Position numbers and translations under genes: made by a program. Below, piece after piece: positions 51,498-61,521 of a stretch of 64,000 nucleotides of DNA (positions are counted from its first letter, which is position 1; every line of letters starts with the position of its first letter). Location of the stretch: positions 62,001 through 126,000 of the forward strand of contig NZ_FOOX01000003.1 in NCBI RefSeq assembly GCF_900113335.1, read 5' to 3'. Below the pieces are notes generated by a model. That model was not told the DNA's origin, ran no database searches, and saw nothing but the letters and a program-made list of their open reading frames with translations. The stretch is from Desulfotruncus arcticus DSM 17038 (GTDB taxonomy: Bacteria > Bacillota > Desulfotomaculia > Desulfotomaculales > Desulfallaceae).

Positions 51498-52196
51498 ATG
51501 CCTCATCAAATTAAATGGTTGGGACACGCTGCATGTATGATCAAAACCCAAAGCGGCAAAGTAGTGCTTATTGATCCCTGGATTACAGGTAATCCAGCTT
51601 GCCCGGTAAAGAAGGAAGAACTAAATCAAGCGGACCTTATTTTGGTTACCCATGACCATTTTGACCATATGGGCTCAGATATTCCGGATCTGGTTAAAGC
51701 TACCGGTGCCACTATAATTGCTCAGCCGGAACTCTGCGGTGCGCTGCAGAAGGCTGGGGTTGGTTCAGAAAATGTCATTAATGGGATGGGTATGAATATT
51801 GGGGGAACGGTTGAAGCAGCCGGGCTCAAAGTGATCATGACCCAGGCCTTTCACTCGGGGACAGCAGGAGAAGCAGTTGGTTATATTATAATCCTGGAAG
51901 ACGGCAAAACTGTTTACCATGCCGGTGATACTGGTATTTTTGCCAGTATGGAGCTGCTCGGCAAAATTTACCCCATCGACCTGGCCCTGCTGCCTATTGG
52001 CAGCGTGTTTGTCATGGACCCGGTACAGGCCGCCTTTAGCCTGACTTTATTAAAACCGCGCGTGGTTGTGCCAATCCATTACGGGACATTCCCCATCTTA
52101 GTTCAGGATGGTGCCGGCTTTGCCGAACTTGCGGGTGAAAAAGCTCCGGAAGTCCAAGTGGAGGTTCTAAAACCCGGAGAAGAAATAGAACTATAG
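51498..52196 (+). CDS. metallo-beta-lactamase fold hydrolase (UPF0173)
   Basis: 232 residues, ATG behind GGGAGG. The family's metal motif THDHFDHMG (HxHxDH), with GHAACMI, QAFHSG, YHAGDTGIF and VVPIHYGTFP. The length and motifs fit the UPF0173 (YtkL-like) hydrolases. Cytosolic, substrate unknown. The CoA-transferase starts 16 bases after it ends. Confidence 0.9.
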   Translation: MPHQIKWLGHAACMIKTQSGKVVLIDPWITGNPACPVKKEELNQADLILVTHDHFDHMGSDIPDLVKATGATIIAQPELCGALQKAGVGSENVINGMGMNIGGTVEAAGLKVIMTQAFHSGTAGEAVGYIIILEDGKTVYHAGDTGIFASMELLGKIYPIDLALLPIGSVFVMDPVQAAFSLTLLKPRVVVPIHYGTFPILVQDGAGFAELAGEKAPEVQVEVLKPGEEIEL

Positions 52197-52211
52197 GTGG
52201 TGGTATGCTAG

Positions 52212-53375
52212 ATGTTGAAAGATGTCCGTATTTTGGACCTGACGCGCCTTCTTCCCGGCCCATACGCCAGTATGCTGCTGGCAGACCTTGGCGCCGAAGT
52301 GATTAAAGTTGAGGAACCTGCCACTGGAGATTATATGCGCCAATTTATGCCCCGGATTGGTGACACCAGTGTGTTTTTTTTAGCGGTCAACCGGAATAAA
52401 AAAAGTATTACGCTTAATTTAAAAAAAGAACGGGGCCAAAAAATTTTCTTATCATTAGTAAAAGGGACCGACGTAATATTCGAAGGTTTCAGGCCGGGCG
52501 TGATGGACGCGCTGGGGTTGGGCTATCAAGAACTGAAAAAAGTTAACCCCGGTATTGTCTACTGCTCACTCTCAGGGTACGGCCAGGACGGTCCCTACCG
52601 GGACAAGGCAGGTCATGACATCAATTATATGTCGGTTAGCGGTGCTCTCGGTATTACCGGATTAAGGGGAGCCCAACCGGTAGTGCCGGGAGTTCAGGTA
52701 GCAGACTTAACAGGAGGAATGTTTTCCGTAATCGGCATTCTGGCAGCCCTCTGGCAAAAGCAAAGGGATGGTCGGGGAAATTATCTAGATGTGTCAATGA
52801 CCGATGGCTTGTTCTCGATGATGTCCATCCACCTGGCCAATTTAGCGGCTACAGGTACGCCGGCGGCCCGGGGTGACATGATGTTGTCTGGTGCCCTTGC
52901 CTGTTATAACATTTACCGTACCAAAGACAGCGGCTATGTGGCATTGGGTGCCCTTGAAGCTAAATTTTGGAAGAATTTTTGCATTGGCCTTGGGCGGGAT
53001 GATCTGGTGACAGGCCATTTGTCGCGGGCGGTAGAGGAAGATCAGGTATACAGGGAGGTAAAGGATATATTCCTATCCCGGACCACAGCCCAATGGCAGG
53101 AATTTTCCGGTAAGGTGGATTGCTGTCTAACTGTAATAAGTGATGCGGAAAGTGTATTGAGTGGAGAATATGCAAATGCACGGAAGATTTTTTTAGATGT
53201 TCCCACTCAGGGTGGGACAAAAATGAAACAGGTGCGCAATCCCATGGTTTCTGGGCAGCCGCGTGAAGATGTAATGCCGCCGCCCGAACTTGGCCAACAT
53301 AACGCTGAGATTTACGGAGCATTGGGCCTCGACCGACAAGAACTGGAATTATTAAAACGCGACGGGGTGATTTAA
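52212..53375 (+). CDS. CaiB/BaiF family (class III) CoA-transferase
   Basis: 387 residues. RILDLTRLLPGPYASMLLADLGAEVIKVE at the N-terminus (seen in parts), NRNKKSITLNLK, the catalytic Asp in GKAGHDINYMSVSG context, and LDVSMTDGLFSMMSIH. It moves CoA between carboxylic acids. Only one subunit is encoded, as in formyl-CoA or alpha-methylacyl-CoA racemase relatives. With the neighbouring SCP2 protein it may act on a fatty or aromatic acid. Start at ATG 52212 or TTG 52215. Confidence 0.9.
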   Translation: MLKDVRILDLTRLLPGPYASMLLADLGAEVIKVEEPATGDYMRQFMPRIGDTSVFFLAVNRNKKSITLNLKKERGQKIFLSLVKGTDVIFEGFRPGVMDALGLGYQELKKVNPGIVYCSLSGYGQDGPYRDKAGHDINYMSVSGALGITGLRGAQPVVPGVQVADLTGGMFSVIGILAALWQKQRDGRGNYLDVSMTDGLFSMMSIHLANLAATGTPAARGDMMLSGALACYNIYRTKDSGYVALGALEAKFWKNFCIGLGRDDLVTGHLSRAVEEDQVYREVKDIFLSRTTAQWQEFSGKVDCCLTVISDAESVLSGEYANARKIFLDVPTQGGTKMKQVRNPMVSGQPREDVMPPPELGQHNAEIYGALGLDRQELELLKRDGVI

Positions 53376-53421
53376 AGAATAAATTTTCACCTGGGGAAAA
53401 AAATAAACCTGGGGTGATGTT

Positions 53422-53673
53422 TTGGAAATAGAAACAACCTGGGGGCAGTGGAAAAAAATGCTGAACCAGGCCATTAACGCAGCTGAATTCATAGGTATGT
53501 CTGAAAAAACGATTGATGAAATCGCTTACCGGGTGGGAGACTTTCTGGCCAATAAAGTAGATCCGGGCAACCGGGAGCAAAAGCTGCTCAATGAACTTTG
53601 GGTTGGGGCCGGTGAAAACGAGAAAAGGGTTCTCGCCTCGCTGCTTGTACGAATGGTGGATAATGATAATTAA
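53422..53673 (+). CDS. DUF3243 family protein
   Basis: 83 residues from TTG. TWGQWKKMLNQAINAAEFIGMSE, IAYRVGDFLANKVDP and QKLLNELWVGAGENEKRVLASLLVRMV match the Bacillus YmfJ / DUF3243 pattern. All-helical, cytosolic, function unknown, common in spore formers. Its stop overlaps the stop of the convergent gene on the - strand by four bases. Confidence 0.8.
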   Translation: MEIETTWGQWKKMLNQAINAAEFIGMSEKTIDEIAYRVGDFLANKVDPGNREQKLLNELWVGAGENEKRVLASLLVRMVDNDN

Positions 53674-54209
53674 CCCAGTACTACTTGCACCGGCAGATTG
53701 TTTTCCTCCCGGTAGCGGGAATCCTCTTCCACCAGCTCATATATTCGGTGGTCCTTCAACATAATCTTCCAGGCTGCTGTAGCTACGCGTGTAAAACCCT
53801 GATGCAGGGGTTTGCTCTGTGTGATCAGCGGGCATCTGTACGGCAAATCAAGGGTCTCATAAATCATTAGCAATTCCCCATTTAACTGTAGATGAGGTGT
53901 AAGGGGGAAAAAACGACAGGCAAGAGGGCGGGCTTCCCTGGGGCAGTGTCCGTTGCAGCGCACAAAAAAGACCGGGTTGGGCCAGGATGCGGGGAATTGC
54001 TGCTCAGCAGGATCTTGTTCCTCCCAAAATAACCAATCTTCCTGCCTGGTAAACATTACTTCCTCACCCGGGAATAGATACATGCCAAGCTCGTTATTTT
54101 TACCAGGACGGCAGCAGGTTTTTCCGCAAAGTAATCCGCAGTCCTCAGTCAATGGTGTGGATTTTGCTGTGATTTGGTACAGGTACTGATAATCGCTTGC
54201 TGAGAGCAT
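53670..54209 (-). CDS. Cys-rich YkgJ-like protein
   Basis: 179 residues. Cysteines are at CGLLCGKTCCRPG near the N-terminus, CNGHCP and PLACRFFPLTP in the middle, and YRCPL near residue 137, like the CxxC..CxxxCRxxP pattern of the YkgJ/CxxCxxCC zinc- or iron-chelating family. It may bind an Fe-S cluster or zinc. No partner gene beside it; convergent with the DUF3243 gene and 20 bases after the HD protein gene. Confidence 0.65.
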   Translation of the reverse strand: MLSASDYQYLYQITAKSTPLTEDCGLLCGKTCCRPGKNNELGMYLFPGEEVMFTRQEDWLFWEEQDPAEQQFPASWPNPVFFVRCNGHCPREARPLACRFFPLTPHLQLNGELLMIYETLDLPYRCPLITQSKPLHQGFTRVATAAWKIMLKDHRIYELVEEDSRYREENNLPVQVVLG

Positions 54210-54229
54210 TGAAAACCTCCACGTTTATA

Positions 54230-55465
54230 TTAAGTTTCTTCCCGTCCCCAGGTTATTTCTTTCAGATCTTCAGCTTCTCTGTAATGATTCAAGAGTAAAT
54301 CAACTATTTCTCCATCGATGGCCTGCGTTTTAACTTGTCCGGTTAAAATTTTTTCGATTTCGTTCCTGGACATTCCCTTACGGTAAGGGCGGTCTTCAAC
54401 CAGGGCACTGAAAATATCGGCAACCGCCATCATACGTGACCCGTGTGGCAGGTCCTTACCCGCCAGGCGAAATGGATAGCCCGTTCCATCTAATTTTTCA
54501 TGATGATAAGATGCCCAGCTGTTAATGTCTTCAAAACAGTCAATATTGCTCAGAATCTGATAAGTAATATAAGTATGCTGTTTGATGAGATTATACTCAA
54601 CACTATTCAATTTGCCAGGCTTTTCCAATATTTCATCCGGAATGCTGAGTTTACCCAGATCGTGAAGCAAGCCGGCGACATACATGTTATTTTGTTGTTC
54701 CCGGTCAAAGCCTGTTTTCTCTGCCAGTAATTTTGCGACTTCAGCCACAAGCCGGGAATGTCTGAAAGTAAAAGGGCTTTTTCCGTCAATAATTTGAGAA
54801 AAAATAAGACTGATGCCGGTTATTTCGTCCTGATTAACGGTTACCGGGCAATTGCCTAATTTTAGTTCCAGCCGGGATTGGATAAACTGGTTGGTTAAAT
54901 CCAGCCACAGGCATTCTTTTTGGGCTATACGGCTAAATGCCTCTACCAGCCCGGGGTCAAACATGGTTCCGGATTTGGATTGAATTTTTTTAACTATTTC
55001 ATCCCGGTGATCAAGAATATTTCCCGGCTTTTGTGATAAAACGTCAACGCGGTCAGTCAAGTAAATGATACGACTGGCCAGGGGTATCGAGTCACCCGAG
55101 AGACCGGATAGGTTTTGGCCGTTCCAATTGTCATGGTGGTAGCGAACGATGTCGGCCAGCGGCTTTAATATCCTAACCGAGTTGAGCAGTTTGTAACCCC
55201 TTTCACAGTGTTTCCAGGGATTATTAACTTCAAAATATTCCAGGCTGGCTTTTTCACGGAAGGTACTGGATCCGGCATCGTGTATGATGGCGCTGCAAAA
55301 CAAAGGCAGGTATTCTTCCGCAGACAGTTGTAATTCTTCAGCCATGTACAGCGCAAGCAGCGCCACCCGCTGGTGATGACGCATCATGCCATAGCGGTTA
55401 TAATCCATAGCCATGGAGAAGGCGCTGAGTAATTTGTATAAATGAATATTTAATCTATCAGCCAA
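54230..55465 (-). CDS. tandem HD / HD-GYP domain protein
   Basis: 411 residues without membrane segments. An N-terminal HD domain at about 25-160 (MRHHQRVALLALYMAE, IIHDAGSS, YHHDNWNG) and a C-terminal HD-GYP domain at about 210-400 (FRHSRLVAEVAKLL, LLHDLGKLSIPDEILEKPGKL, HHEKLDGTGYPF, DIFSALVEDRPYR). HD-GYP proteins hydrolyse cyclic-di-GMP or cGAMP. Only the second domain has the full GYP motif, so the first may be regulatory. No signal-input PAS or REC domain. Confidence 0.88.
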   Translation of the reverse strand: MADRLNIHLYKLLSAFSMAMDYNRYGMMRHHQRVALLALYMAEELQLSAEEYLPLFCSAIIHDAGSSTFREKASLEYFEVNNPWKHCERGYKLLNSVRILKPLADIVRYHHDNWNGQNLSGLSGDSIPLASRIIYLTDRVDVLSQKPGNILDHRDEIVKKIQSKSGTMFDPGLVEAFSRIAQKECLWLDLTNQFIQSRLELKLGNCPVTVNQDEITGISLIFSQIIDGKSPFTFRHSRLVAEVAKLLAEKTGFDREQQNNMYVAGLLHDLGKLSIPDEILEKPGKLNSVEYNLIKQHTYITYQILSNIDCFEDINSWASYHHEKLDGTGYPFRLAGKDLPHGSRMMAVADIFSALVEDRPYRKGMSRNEIEKILTGQVKTQAIDGEIVDLLLNHYREAEDLKEITWGREET

Positions 55466-55531
55466 TAATTCATTCTCCTTATTAAATTATGTCAAGAGGA
55501 TGTCAAGGGGGCGGGGTTGCTGACACAATTC

Positions 55532-57802
55532 TTATGATGCCACGGTTTTTGTTTCCTGCCTGGCGGAAGTGTTTTCAAAAACCTGCTGGTATTGTTCCAT
55601 GGTCATTAATACCGACCTTGGTTTGCTTCCCTCAAATCCGCCGACGATGCCTCTCCTTTCCATAATGTCGACCAGCCTGGCTGCCCTGGAATAGCCTATA
55701 TGCAGCCTTCGCTGCAGCATTGATATAGACGCCGTACCGCTTTCGATAAAAAGTTTGGTAGCCTGGGGAAGCAGTTCGTCGGATTCTTCTTCGGTTCCCA
55801 CGTTTTCTCCGCCACCCGGCTGTTCCTGTAAAACAGCTTCGTTGTATACCGGCCTAGCCTGGTCTTTAAGAAAGTCAACCAGGTTTTCAACTTCCCGGTC
55901 GGAGAGAAAAGCGCCCTGCACCCGTATGGGCTTGGAGGCGCCCACCGGATAGAAAAGCATGTCTCCTTTACCCAGCAGCTTTTCCGCTCCGCCCATGTCA
56001 AGGATGGTGCGGGAGTCCATTTGGCTGGATACGGCAAAGGATATGCGTGAAGGTATGTTGGCTTTAATCAAACCGGTAATTACATCTACCGACGGGCGCT
56101 GGGTCGCCACCACCAGGTGCAGGCCCGCGGCCCGGGCCATCTGGGCCAGTCGACAGATGGAGTCCTCCACATCGGCCGGTGCCACCATCATTAAATCAGC
56201 CAGCTCATCAATGATAACAACAATATAAGGAAGCGGGGTCTGTCCCGGCTCATTTTCATTTTCCTCGAACATGGCATTGTAGCGGGTTATATCCCTAACC
56301 CCTGCGGCTGCAAAGAGGTCGTAACGGGATTCCATTTCCCTGACTGCCCAGCGCAGCGCTCCTGCAGCTTTCTTGGCGTCTGTCACCACCGGGCTGACCA
56401 GGTGGGGGATATCGTTGTAATTGGCCAGTTCCACCATTTTAGGGTCAACCATGAGGAATTTTACATCTTCCGGGGTGGCTTTGAACAGGATGCTGCTGAT
56501 CAGAGTGTTGACGCAGACACTTTTACCCGAGCCGGTAGCCCCGGCAATGAGCAGGTGGGGCATTTTGGCCAAATCTGCAATCACCGGTGTCCCGGCGATA
56601 TCTTTCCCCAGTGCCACTGTAAGGCGGGACGTTGACCCGGTGAAATTTTTGCATTCCAGAAGCTCCCGCAGTGACACGGTTGATATTTCGTCATTAGGAA
56701 CTTCAATGCCAACAGCGGCTTTACCCGGGATAGGTGCTTCAATGCGCACACCCGTGGTAGCCATACCCAGTGCTATATCGTCGGATAGACCGACAATTTT
56801 ACTCACTTTTACTCCGGCCGGCGGCTGTAATTCATATCTGGTAATTGACGGACCTACGGCTACGTGGGTGACCTTGGCCTTGATGCCGAAACTCTCCAGG
56901 GTTTGCTCCAGAGTTGTTATTTTTTGATTAATATCTTTACCGGAATTTTTCCCACTTGAACTGGAGCCCTGATTTAGCAGGGAAAGAGGCGGCAGGTGAT
57001 ATTCCTGTCCTTTACTAAACGTATTCTCCACAGGCAATTGGGGCTCATCAGTTGTATTTTCCCGGTCGGGGGTATTGATTTCCTCCTTGACTAATCCGTC
57101 TTCATTTCCGTTGTGGGTGATTTCTATCACAGGTAGTTCAGTAGACTCCGGTAAGCCGGGCGGATCCGGATTTTTTTTAAATTTCTTTTTGATTTTATTC
57201 CCAAGGCCGGACTGTTCTTTATCCTCATCCTCATCAGCCTCAACAAAAACAAAGTTTATAATGGCCTGCCATGTGCCTACTGCCGAAGCTCTTAGCTTAT
57301 GCCATGAGATTCCCCCCAGGTCTTTAACCGAACTTGCGGTACACAAAGTAACACCCACCAGGGTGAGAAATACCAGCATGATATTTGTTCCTACTGTCCC
57401 AAAACAATATTTGAACACAGACCCAAGTGCAGCGCCGATTAAGCCCCCTCCCTCGCCCCGCAGGCCTGCTTCAAAGGATTGAGAGAGGTAAATGTGCCTG
57501 TGCAAAAATATCTGCAGGCTGCCGAATAAAACTACAAAACCCCAAAAACGGGCGTTAACTTGCCAGCTGTCACGCTTCATTATTTTAATGCCTGACACGA
57601 TCAGTACAATTAAAAAGACAGCGTAACCCTTACCGGTTAGTATGGCCAGCCCTTGCTTGATCAATAATCCCACTTGGCCGACTGAGCTGGTAAAGACACC
57701 TGCAAAGCCGATTAAAGCCAGAGCAATCAGTGCCAGCCCGGCAATGTCATATTTGAAATTTGTTTCTTTTTTTGGTGTTGCATTTTTTGTTGTTCTGGGC
57801 AA
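55532..57802 (-). CDS. spoIIIE: DNA translocase FtsK/SpoIIIE
   Basis: 756 residues from the TTG at 57802 (GGGGAGG ahead on the - strand; the longer frame to 57874 has no site). Four N-terminal membrane helices within the first 170 residues, an acidic/Pro linker, then the motor: alpha domain ([20 protein letters not shown]), Walker [10 protein letters not shown], Walker [15 protein letters not shown], FSxQ-like [17 protein letters not shown], and a C-terminal gamma winged helix ([21 protein letters not shown]). It pumps chromosomal DNA through the septum in division and sporulation. Confidence 0.95.
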   Translation of the reverse strand: MPRTTKNATPKKETNFKYDIAGLALIALALIGFAGVFTSSVGQVGLLIKQGLAILTGKGYAVFLIVLIVSGIKIMKRDSWQVNARFWGFVVLFGSLQIFLHRHIYLSQSFEAGLRGEGGGLIGAALGSVFKYCFGTVGTNIMLVFLTLVGVTLCTASSVKDLGGISWHKLRASAVGTWQAIINFVFVEADEDEDKEQSGLGNKIKKKFKKNPDPPGLPESTELPVIEITHNGNEDGLVKEEINTPDRENTTDEPQLPVENTFSKGQEYHLPPLSLLNQGSSSSGKNSGKDINQKITTLEQTLESFGIKAKVTHVAVGPSITRYELQPPAGVKVSKIVGLSDDIALGMATTGVRIEAPIPGKAAVGIEVPNDEISTVSLRELLECKNFTGSTSRLTVALGKDIAGTPVIADLAKMPHLLIAGATGSGKSVCVNTLISSILFKATPEDVKFLMVDPKMVELANYNDIPHLVSPVVTDAKKAAGALRWAVREMESRYDLFAAAGVRDITRYNAMFEENENEPGQTPLPYIVVIIDELADLMMVAPADVEDSICRLAQMARAAGLHLVVATQRPSVDVITGLIKANIPSRISFAVSSQMDSRTILDMGGAEKLLGKGDMLFYPVGASKPIRVQGAFLSDREVENLVDFLKDQARPVYNEAVLQEQPGGGENVGTEEESDELLPQATKLFIESGTASISMLQRRLHIGYSRAARLVDIMERRGIVGGFEGSKPRSVLMTMEQYQQVFENTSARQETKTVAS

Positions 57803-57983
57803 AAATATACCTCCCCGGCGAAATATGGGGAAAATCCATATAGGAAGCTTACCATAAAATGGTCGTAAGGGCAAGCAGTGCCTGGTTTTGGAGGTTGCGA
57901 CAGCTTAAAAATTCATTAAGATTAATAGCTAAATTAAAAGGATTTTTGGACTGATTATAGAAATCAAAAAAAATGAAAAAAAT

Positions 57984-58113
57984 TTGATCTCGTTAACCGC
58001 CGCTAAGACTCCCGCCTCTACAGGCGGGAGTTAAGCGGCGATAAACTCGAAATAAGTGCGACTAAGGTTCAGGTGGGGTCAAAACCCCACCTGAACCAAG
58101 TCTTCTTTATTGT
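57984..58113 (+). repeat. double-hairpin repeat element, copy 3 of 3
   Basis: 130-base copy of the 26646-26776 element, differing by one base in the first stem. It lies in the divergent gap between spoIIIE and the HD-GYP gene (57803-58169), which shows nothing else but AT-rich DNA. Confidence 0.92.
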
Positions 58114-58169
58114 TTGGGCAAATAATGCCTGGTGTTAAAATATAAACGTACTTGATCTGGGGTGTAAAC

Positions 58170-59204
58170 TTGCTTTCCGGGGATGAAAACAGAATTAGGG
58201 AGTTCATGAAGTTTGACGGGTTAAGGAATTTAATAATCAAAGCATCTCCCTGCGGCGTGCTGGTTGTTGATACTAATGGGGTAATTGTGGGCTGCAATGA
58301 TATTTTGAGCAAACACAGGCTTATTCGCCATCAGAATATAATCAACAGGCATGTCAAACATGTTTTTTATCAGGATTTGGAGAGTGAAGATAGTTATTCC
58401 TTAGACCCGATAATGGAAACCTTACATAGCGGGAGGGACGTTGTCACAGAACTAACACTGCGATCCAATTCCACAGAATTGGTGATATGTCGTGTTTGGA
58501 CGACAATCTTAAAAGATACCACGGGTAAAATTATAGGCGCCTGTGGTGTTTTTCACGACTTGACTCCCTATCGCAAAAAGAAAAAGCAACTGGAAGAAAT
58601 AAACCGGGTATTGATGGAAACCGGCAACCAGTTGATACAACAGCACATGGAAACAATGAGGGCATTTGCCAATGCCATAGCTGCCAGAGATAACTGTACG
58701 CGGTGGCACTCGGAAAAGGTGGCTGAGTATGCCCAACAAATTTGCATCAACATGGGGACGGATAATGAAACCGCGAATGTTGCTTATTTAGCAGGGTTAT
58801 TGCATGATGTAGGGAAAATAGGAGTACCCGAGGAAATTCTCACCAAACCAGGCAAACTTACAGAGCAGGAATATGAAGTGATCAAAACGCACCCCATAAT
58901 CGGAGTGAATATACTGGAATCCATGAAAAATATGAAAGAAATCCTACAGGTAATCAAGCATCACCACGAACGATATGACGGTGGAGGGTATCCCTCCAAG
59001 CTAAAGGGGAATAAAATACCTTTACTAAGCCGGGTGCTTGCGGTAGCGGATTCTTTTGACGCTATGACCTCGGACCGCAGTTATAGAAAAGCTTTTCCAT
59101 TGGAAAAAGCGATTGAGGAAATCAAGTCCAACTCCGGAACTCAATTTGATCCACGGGTGGTCAACTCTTTTATGCATATGGTGCAAGAACAGTATTTACA
59201 ATAA
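58170..59204 (+). CDS. PAS-HD-GYP cyclic-di-nucleotide phosphodiesterase
   Basis: 344 residues from the TTG at 58170 (CTGGGGTG ahead; an earlier TTG at 58152 is possible). A PAS domain at about 20-140 (IKASPCGVLVVDTNGVIVGCND ... GACGVFHDLTPYRKKKKQLEE), then HD-GYP with HSEKVAEYAQQI, LLHDVGKIGVPEEIL, HHHERYDGGGYPSKL and DSFDAMTSDRSYR. All metal and GYP residues are present, so active degradation of a cyclic dinucleotide is likely. A small terminator GCGC..GCGC-T6 (59209-59228) follows. Confidence 0.9.
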   Translation: MLSGDENRIREFMKFDGLRNLIIKASPCGVLVVDTNGVIVGCNDILSKHRLIRHQNIINRHVKHVFYQDLESEDSYSLDPIMETLHSGRDVVTELTLRSNSTELVICRVWTTILKDTTGKIIGACGVFHDLTPYRKKKKQLEEINRVLMETGNQLIQQHMETMRAFANAIAARDNCTRWHSEKVAEYAQQICINMGTDNETANVAYLAGLLHDVGKIGVPEEILTKPGKLTEQEYEVIKTHPIIGVNILESMKNMKEILQVIKHHHERYDGGGYPSKLKGNKIPLLSRVLAVADSFDAMTSDRSYRKAFPLEKAIEEIKSNSGTQFDPRVVNSFMHMVQEQYLQ

Positions 59205-59238
59205 AATGGCGCAATTCAGCGCTTTTTTATTTCTTTGT

Positions 59239-61215
59239 TTAAAAGGGTTCTGTTTCTTGATCGGACCAAAAAACTTCAATGCTATCACCATTCTGAACAG
59301 GGTCGGTGTAATGGGCTTGTTCTTCGTTCAGCTTCATAATCAGAAAGCCTTGGGGATTAGTGGTATCTATATCGATTAAATTAAAAATGTCAACAAAAAT
59401 GGCTTTCGTTTTATTCAAGACCAACTTTTCACCGTTAACGGTGATAGTTATCCCTGTAATATTTTCAACCGGAGAAATGATTTCAACATTATTACCGGTG
59501 CTGATCTTATCCTGAGCGTTAGAAATTCGCCCGTTGATTAATATTTTGTCAATGACGTTAATGTTATAAGCCTGTGCTATCTGTCCAACGGTGGGGTTAG
59601 CGTTGAATTCAAGGCTGTCGCCGGTTTTTATCAGTGTGTTTGGTCCGGCTTCGGCACCGTTTAATAAGGCCTTGGGTCTCCAGTTTCTGTCGGTGCCGTT
59701 TAATTTAAAGGTAATTTCGCTTGATTGGGGTATAAAGTCTGAAACTCTGGCTGAAGCATCCCTGCCGTCCACTGCCTTGATGACCATGATATCGTCTCCG
59801 TCTTTTACCGACGATTGCAAATTTGCTTCTTTGTTATTAATATAAATTCGGGCCGGTTCGCCCAATTCGCCATAAACAAGGTGTTCTTTTCCATTAAAGT
59901 AGAATTTAAGATTTTTACCGTTTTTACCAATTAGGTTGCGGGGATCAAACCTGATTAAGCCGAGGGCTTGTGATACATTTATTTCCCGGGTGTTAAAAAG
60001 CTTGTACTCACTACTATTTACCCGCACCGACATAAATTCATAGCCCATCCTGGTCAGGGCAATTGTGGCAATACCAACTACGGTAACCCCTTCCGGCCCG
60101 GGCAAAAAACTTTTCTCGTTAAAAGCAACATTACGCAAGTGGCTTCTGTCCCGCATTACCACTCTTTCCGGGTCCATTTGCAGTTTTTGGGCAAGCTTGT
60201 CCGCCAGTTGGGGGGCTTTGGCGCCTCCTCCGATACAAAAAACCGATTTGGGTGGAATGCCTCCGTTTAAATCCAGAATATTGGAGCTGATGGCATCCGC
60301 CAGCCGGTCCAGGGCGGGTTCAATTATTGGCAAAAAATCTTTTTTGGTTATGTTGCCTGTTGCTCCCAGTATATCTGTATAAGCCATTTCATCGCAACTG
60401 CCGGCCAACCTTTTAATTCTTTCAGCTTCGTTAAATTCAACCAGCAACTGCTCTACAATGGGTTCAGTAACCTCATCACCGGCCATGGGCACCATGCCGT
60501 AAGCGATAATGCTTCCATCCCGGGTAATAGCTATGTCAGAAGTGCCCGCTCCAATATCAACCAGGGCCAGGTTTAGCAGTCGGAAACTGGCAGGGATGGC
60601 GACATCAATTGCTGCGATGGGTTCCAGGGTTAGGTTGACTGGTTCTAAATTTACTCTGTGCAATACTGCGTAAAGACTGTTGACCACGGATACGGGCAAA
60701 AATGTAGCCACAATTTCCACACCAATTTTGGCTGCGCGGTGACCAAATAAATTGGAGACGGGCATGTTGTCAAGCAGATAGGTAATGACACAATGCCCAA
60801 CGCAATAATAATCAGCAATATTGCCGGATTCGAGATCCCGATGGGCTGTCCTTAAAGCTGCTAATTCAATGCTGCGGATGTCTACCAGTTCAATCTCTTT
60901 GTTGGCGTCATGCTCCAATTCCGCTGTGCAGCGGACAGTTTTTAAAGAACGGCCTGCCGCAGCAACGGCTACCTTATTCAGATTCAGGCCGGTTTTTTTT
61001 TCAAGACCGGATTTTACCTGAGCGACCACTTCAGCAACCTGGGGAATATCGTGTATTTGCCCGTCAAACATTGAGCGGCTTTCATGTTCAACCATTTCTT
61101 CGGCGATAACTCTAAAGTTTTTTCCTTCCATATGTCCGACGAGCCCGATAACGGTCCTGGTACCGATATCCAGGGCAAAAATGTGGTTGTCAATAGCAGA
61201 CTGGGAAAAAGACAT
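59239..61215 (-). CDS. FtsA-like actin-fold ATPase with long C-terminal extension
   Basis: 658 residues. The N-terminal half is FtsA/PilM-like: FALDIGTRTVIGLVG (phosphate 1), an SHS2-type insert with GLNLNKVAVAAAGRSL, LVDIGAGTSDIAI (phosphate 2) and FCIGGGAKAPQLADKLAQ (adenosine). The last 300 residues contain several beta-rich repeats (KINGRISN, DKILINGRISNAQDKIS, ITVNGEKLVLNKT), not found in standard FtsA (about 420 residues). It does not lie next to ftsZ. ATG with AAAGGA ahead. Possibly a membrane-tethered cytoskeletal ATPase; exact role unknown. Confidence 0.8.
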   Translation of the reverse strand: MSFSQSAIDNHIFALDIGTRTVIGLVGHMEGKNFRVIAEEMVEHESRSMFDGQIHDIPQVAEVVAQVKSGLEKKTGLNLNKVAVAAAGRSLKTVRCTAELEHDANKEIELVDIRSIELAALRTAHRDLESGNIADYYCVGHCVITYLLDNMPVSNLFGHRAAKIGVEIVATFLPVSVVNSLYAVLHRVNLEPVNLTLEPIAAIDVAIPASFRLLNLALVDIGAGTSDIAITRDGSIIAYGMVPMAGDEVTEPIVEQLLVEFNEAERIKRLAGSCDEMAYTDILGATGNITKKDFLPIIEPALDRLADAISSNILDLNGGIPPKSVFCIGGGAKAPQLADKLAQKLQMDPERVVMRDRSHLRNVAFNEKSFLPGPEGVTVVGIATIALTRMGYEFMSVRVNSSEYKLFNTREINVSQALGLIRFDPRNLIGKNGKNLKFYFNGKEHLVYGELGEPARIYINNKEANLQSSVKDGDDIMVIKAVDGRDASARVSDFIPQSSEITFKLNGTDRNWRPKALLNGAEAGPNTLIKTGDSLEFNANPTVGQIAQAYNINVIDKILINGRISNAQDKISTGNNVEIISPVENITGITITVNGEKLVLNKTKAIFVDIFNLIDIDTTNPQGFLIMKLNEEQAHYTDPVQNGDSIEVFWSDQETEPF

Positions 61216-61521
61216 AGTATAATCCTTTCACCTTCCGGTTGTTTTCTAAATTATACCTTAGAAGCAATATTTCCTTCAATAATAGATAAATTAAACAGCC
61301 CTTTTAAAAAAATTCCGACCTATTATTTAGCAATGATAAATAGTTGTCTTTATCCTTTGTTTATCTCTTCCGCAGCGGTTCGTCCCCTACTGGTGACAGA
61401 TTAGGCTGGATTTTCAACAATACTCCAATATTTTGAACAGGAAAGGCTAAAAATTTGATATACTGAAGATAGTATGAAATCGTAAAACATTATAATTTTG
61501 TAAGGCTAGGAGTGTAAAAAA
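61216..61521. other. 306-base divergent spacer
   Basis: The gap between the FtsA-like gene and the HTH gene holds AT-rich DNA with promoter-like TTGATA...(17)...TATGAA near 61456-61484 and no gene, RNA or repeat I can support. Confidence 0.3.
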
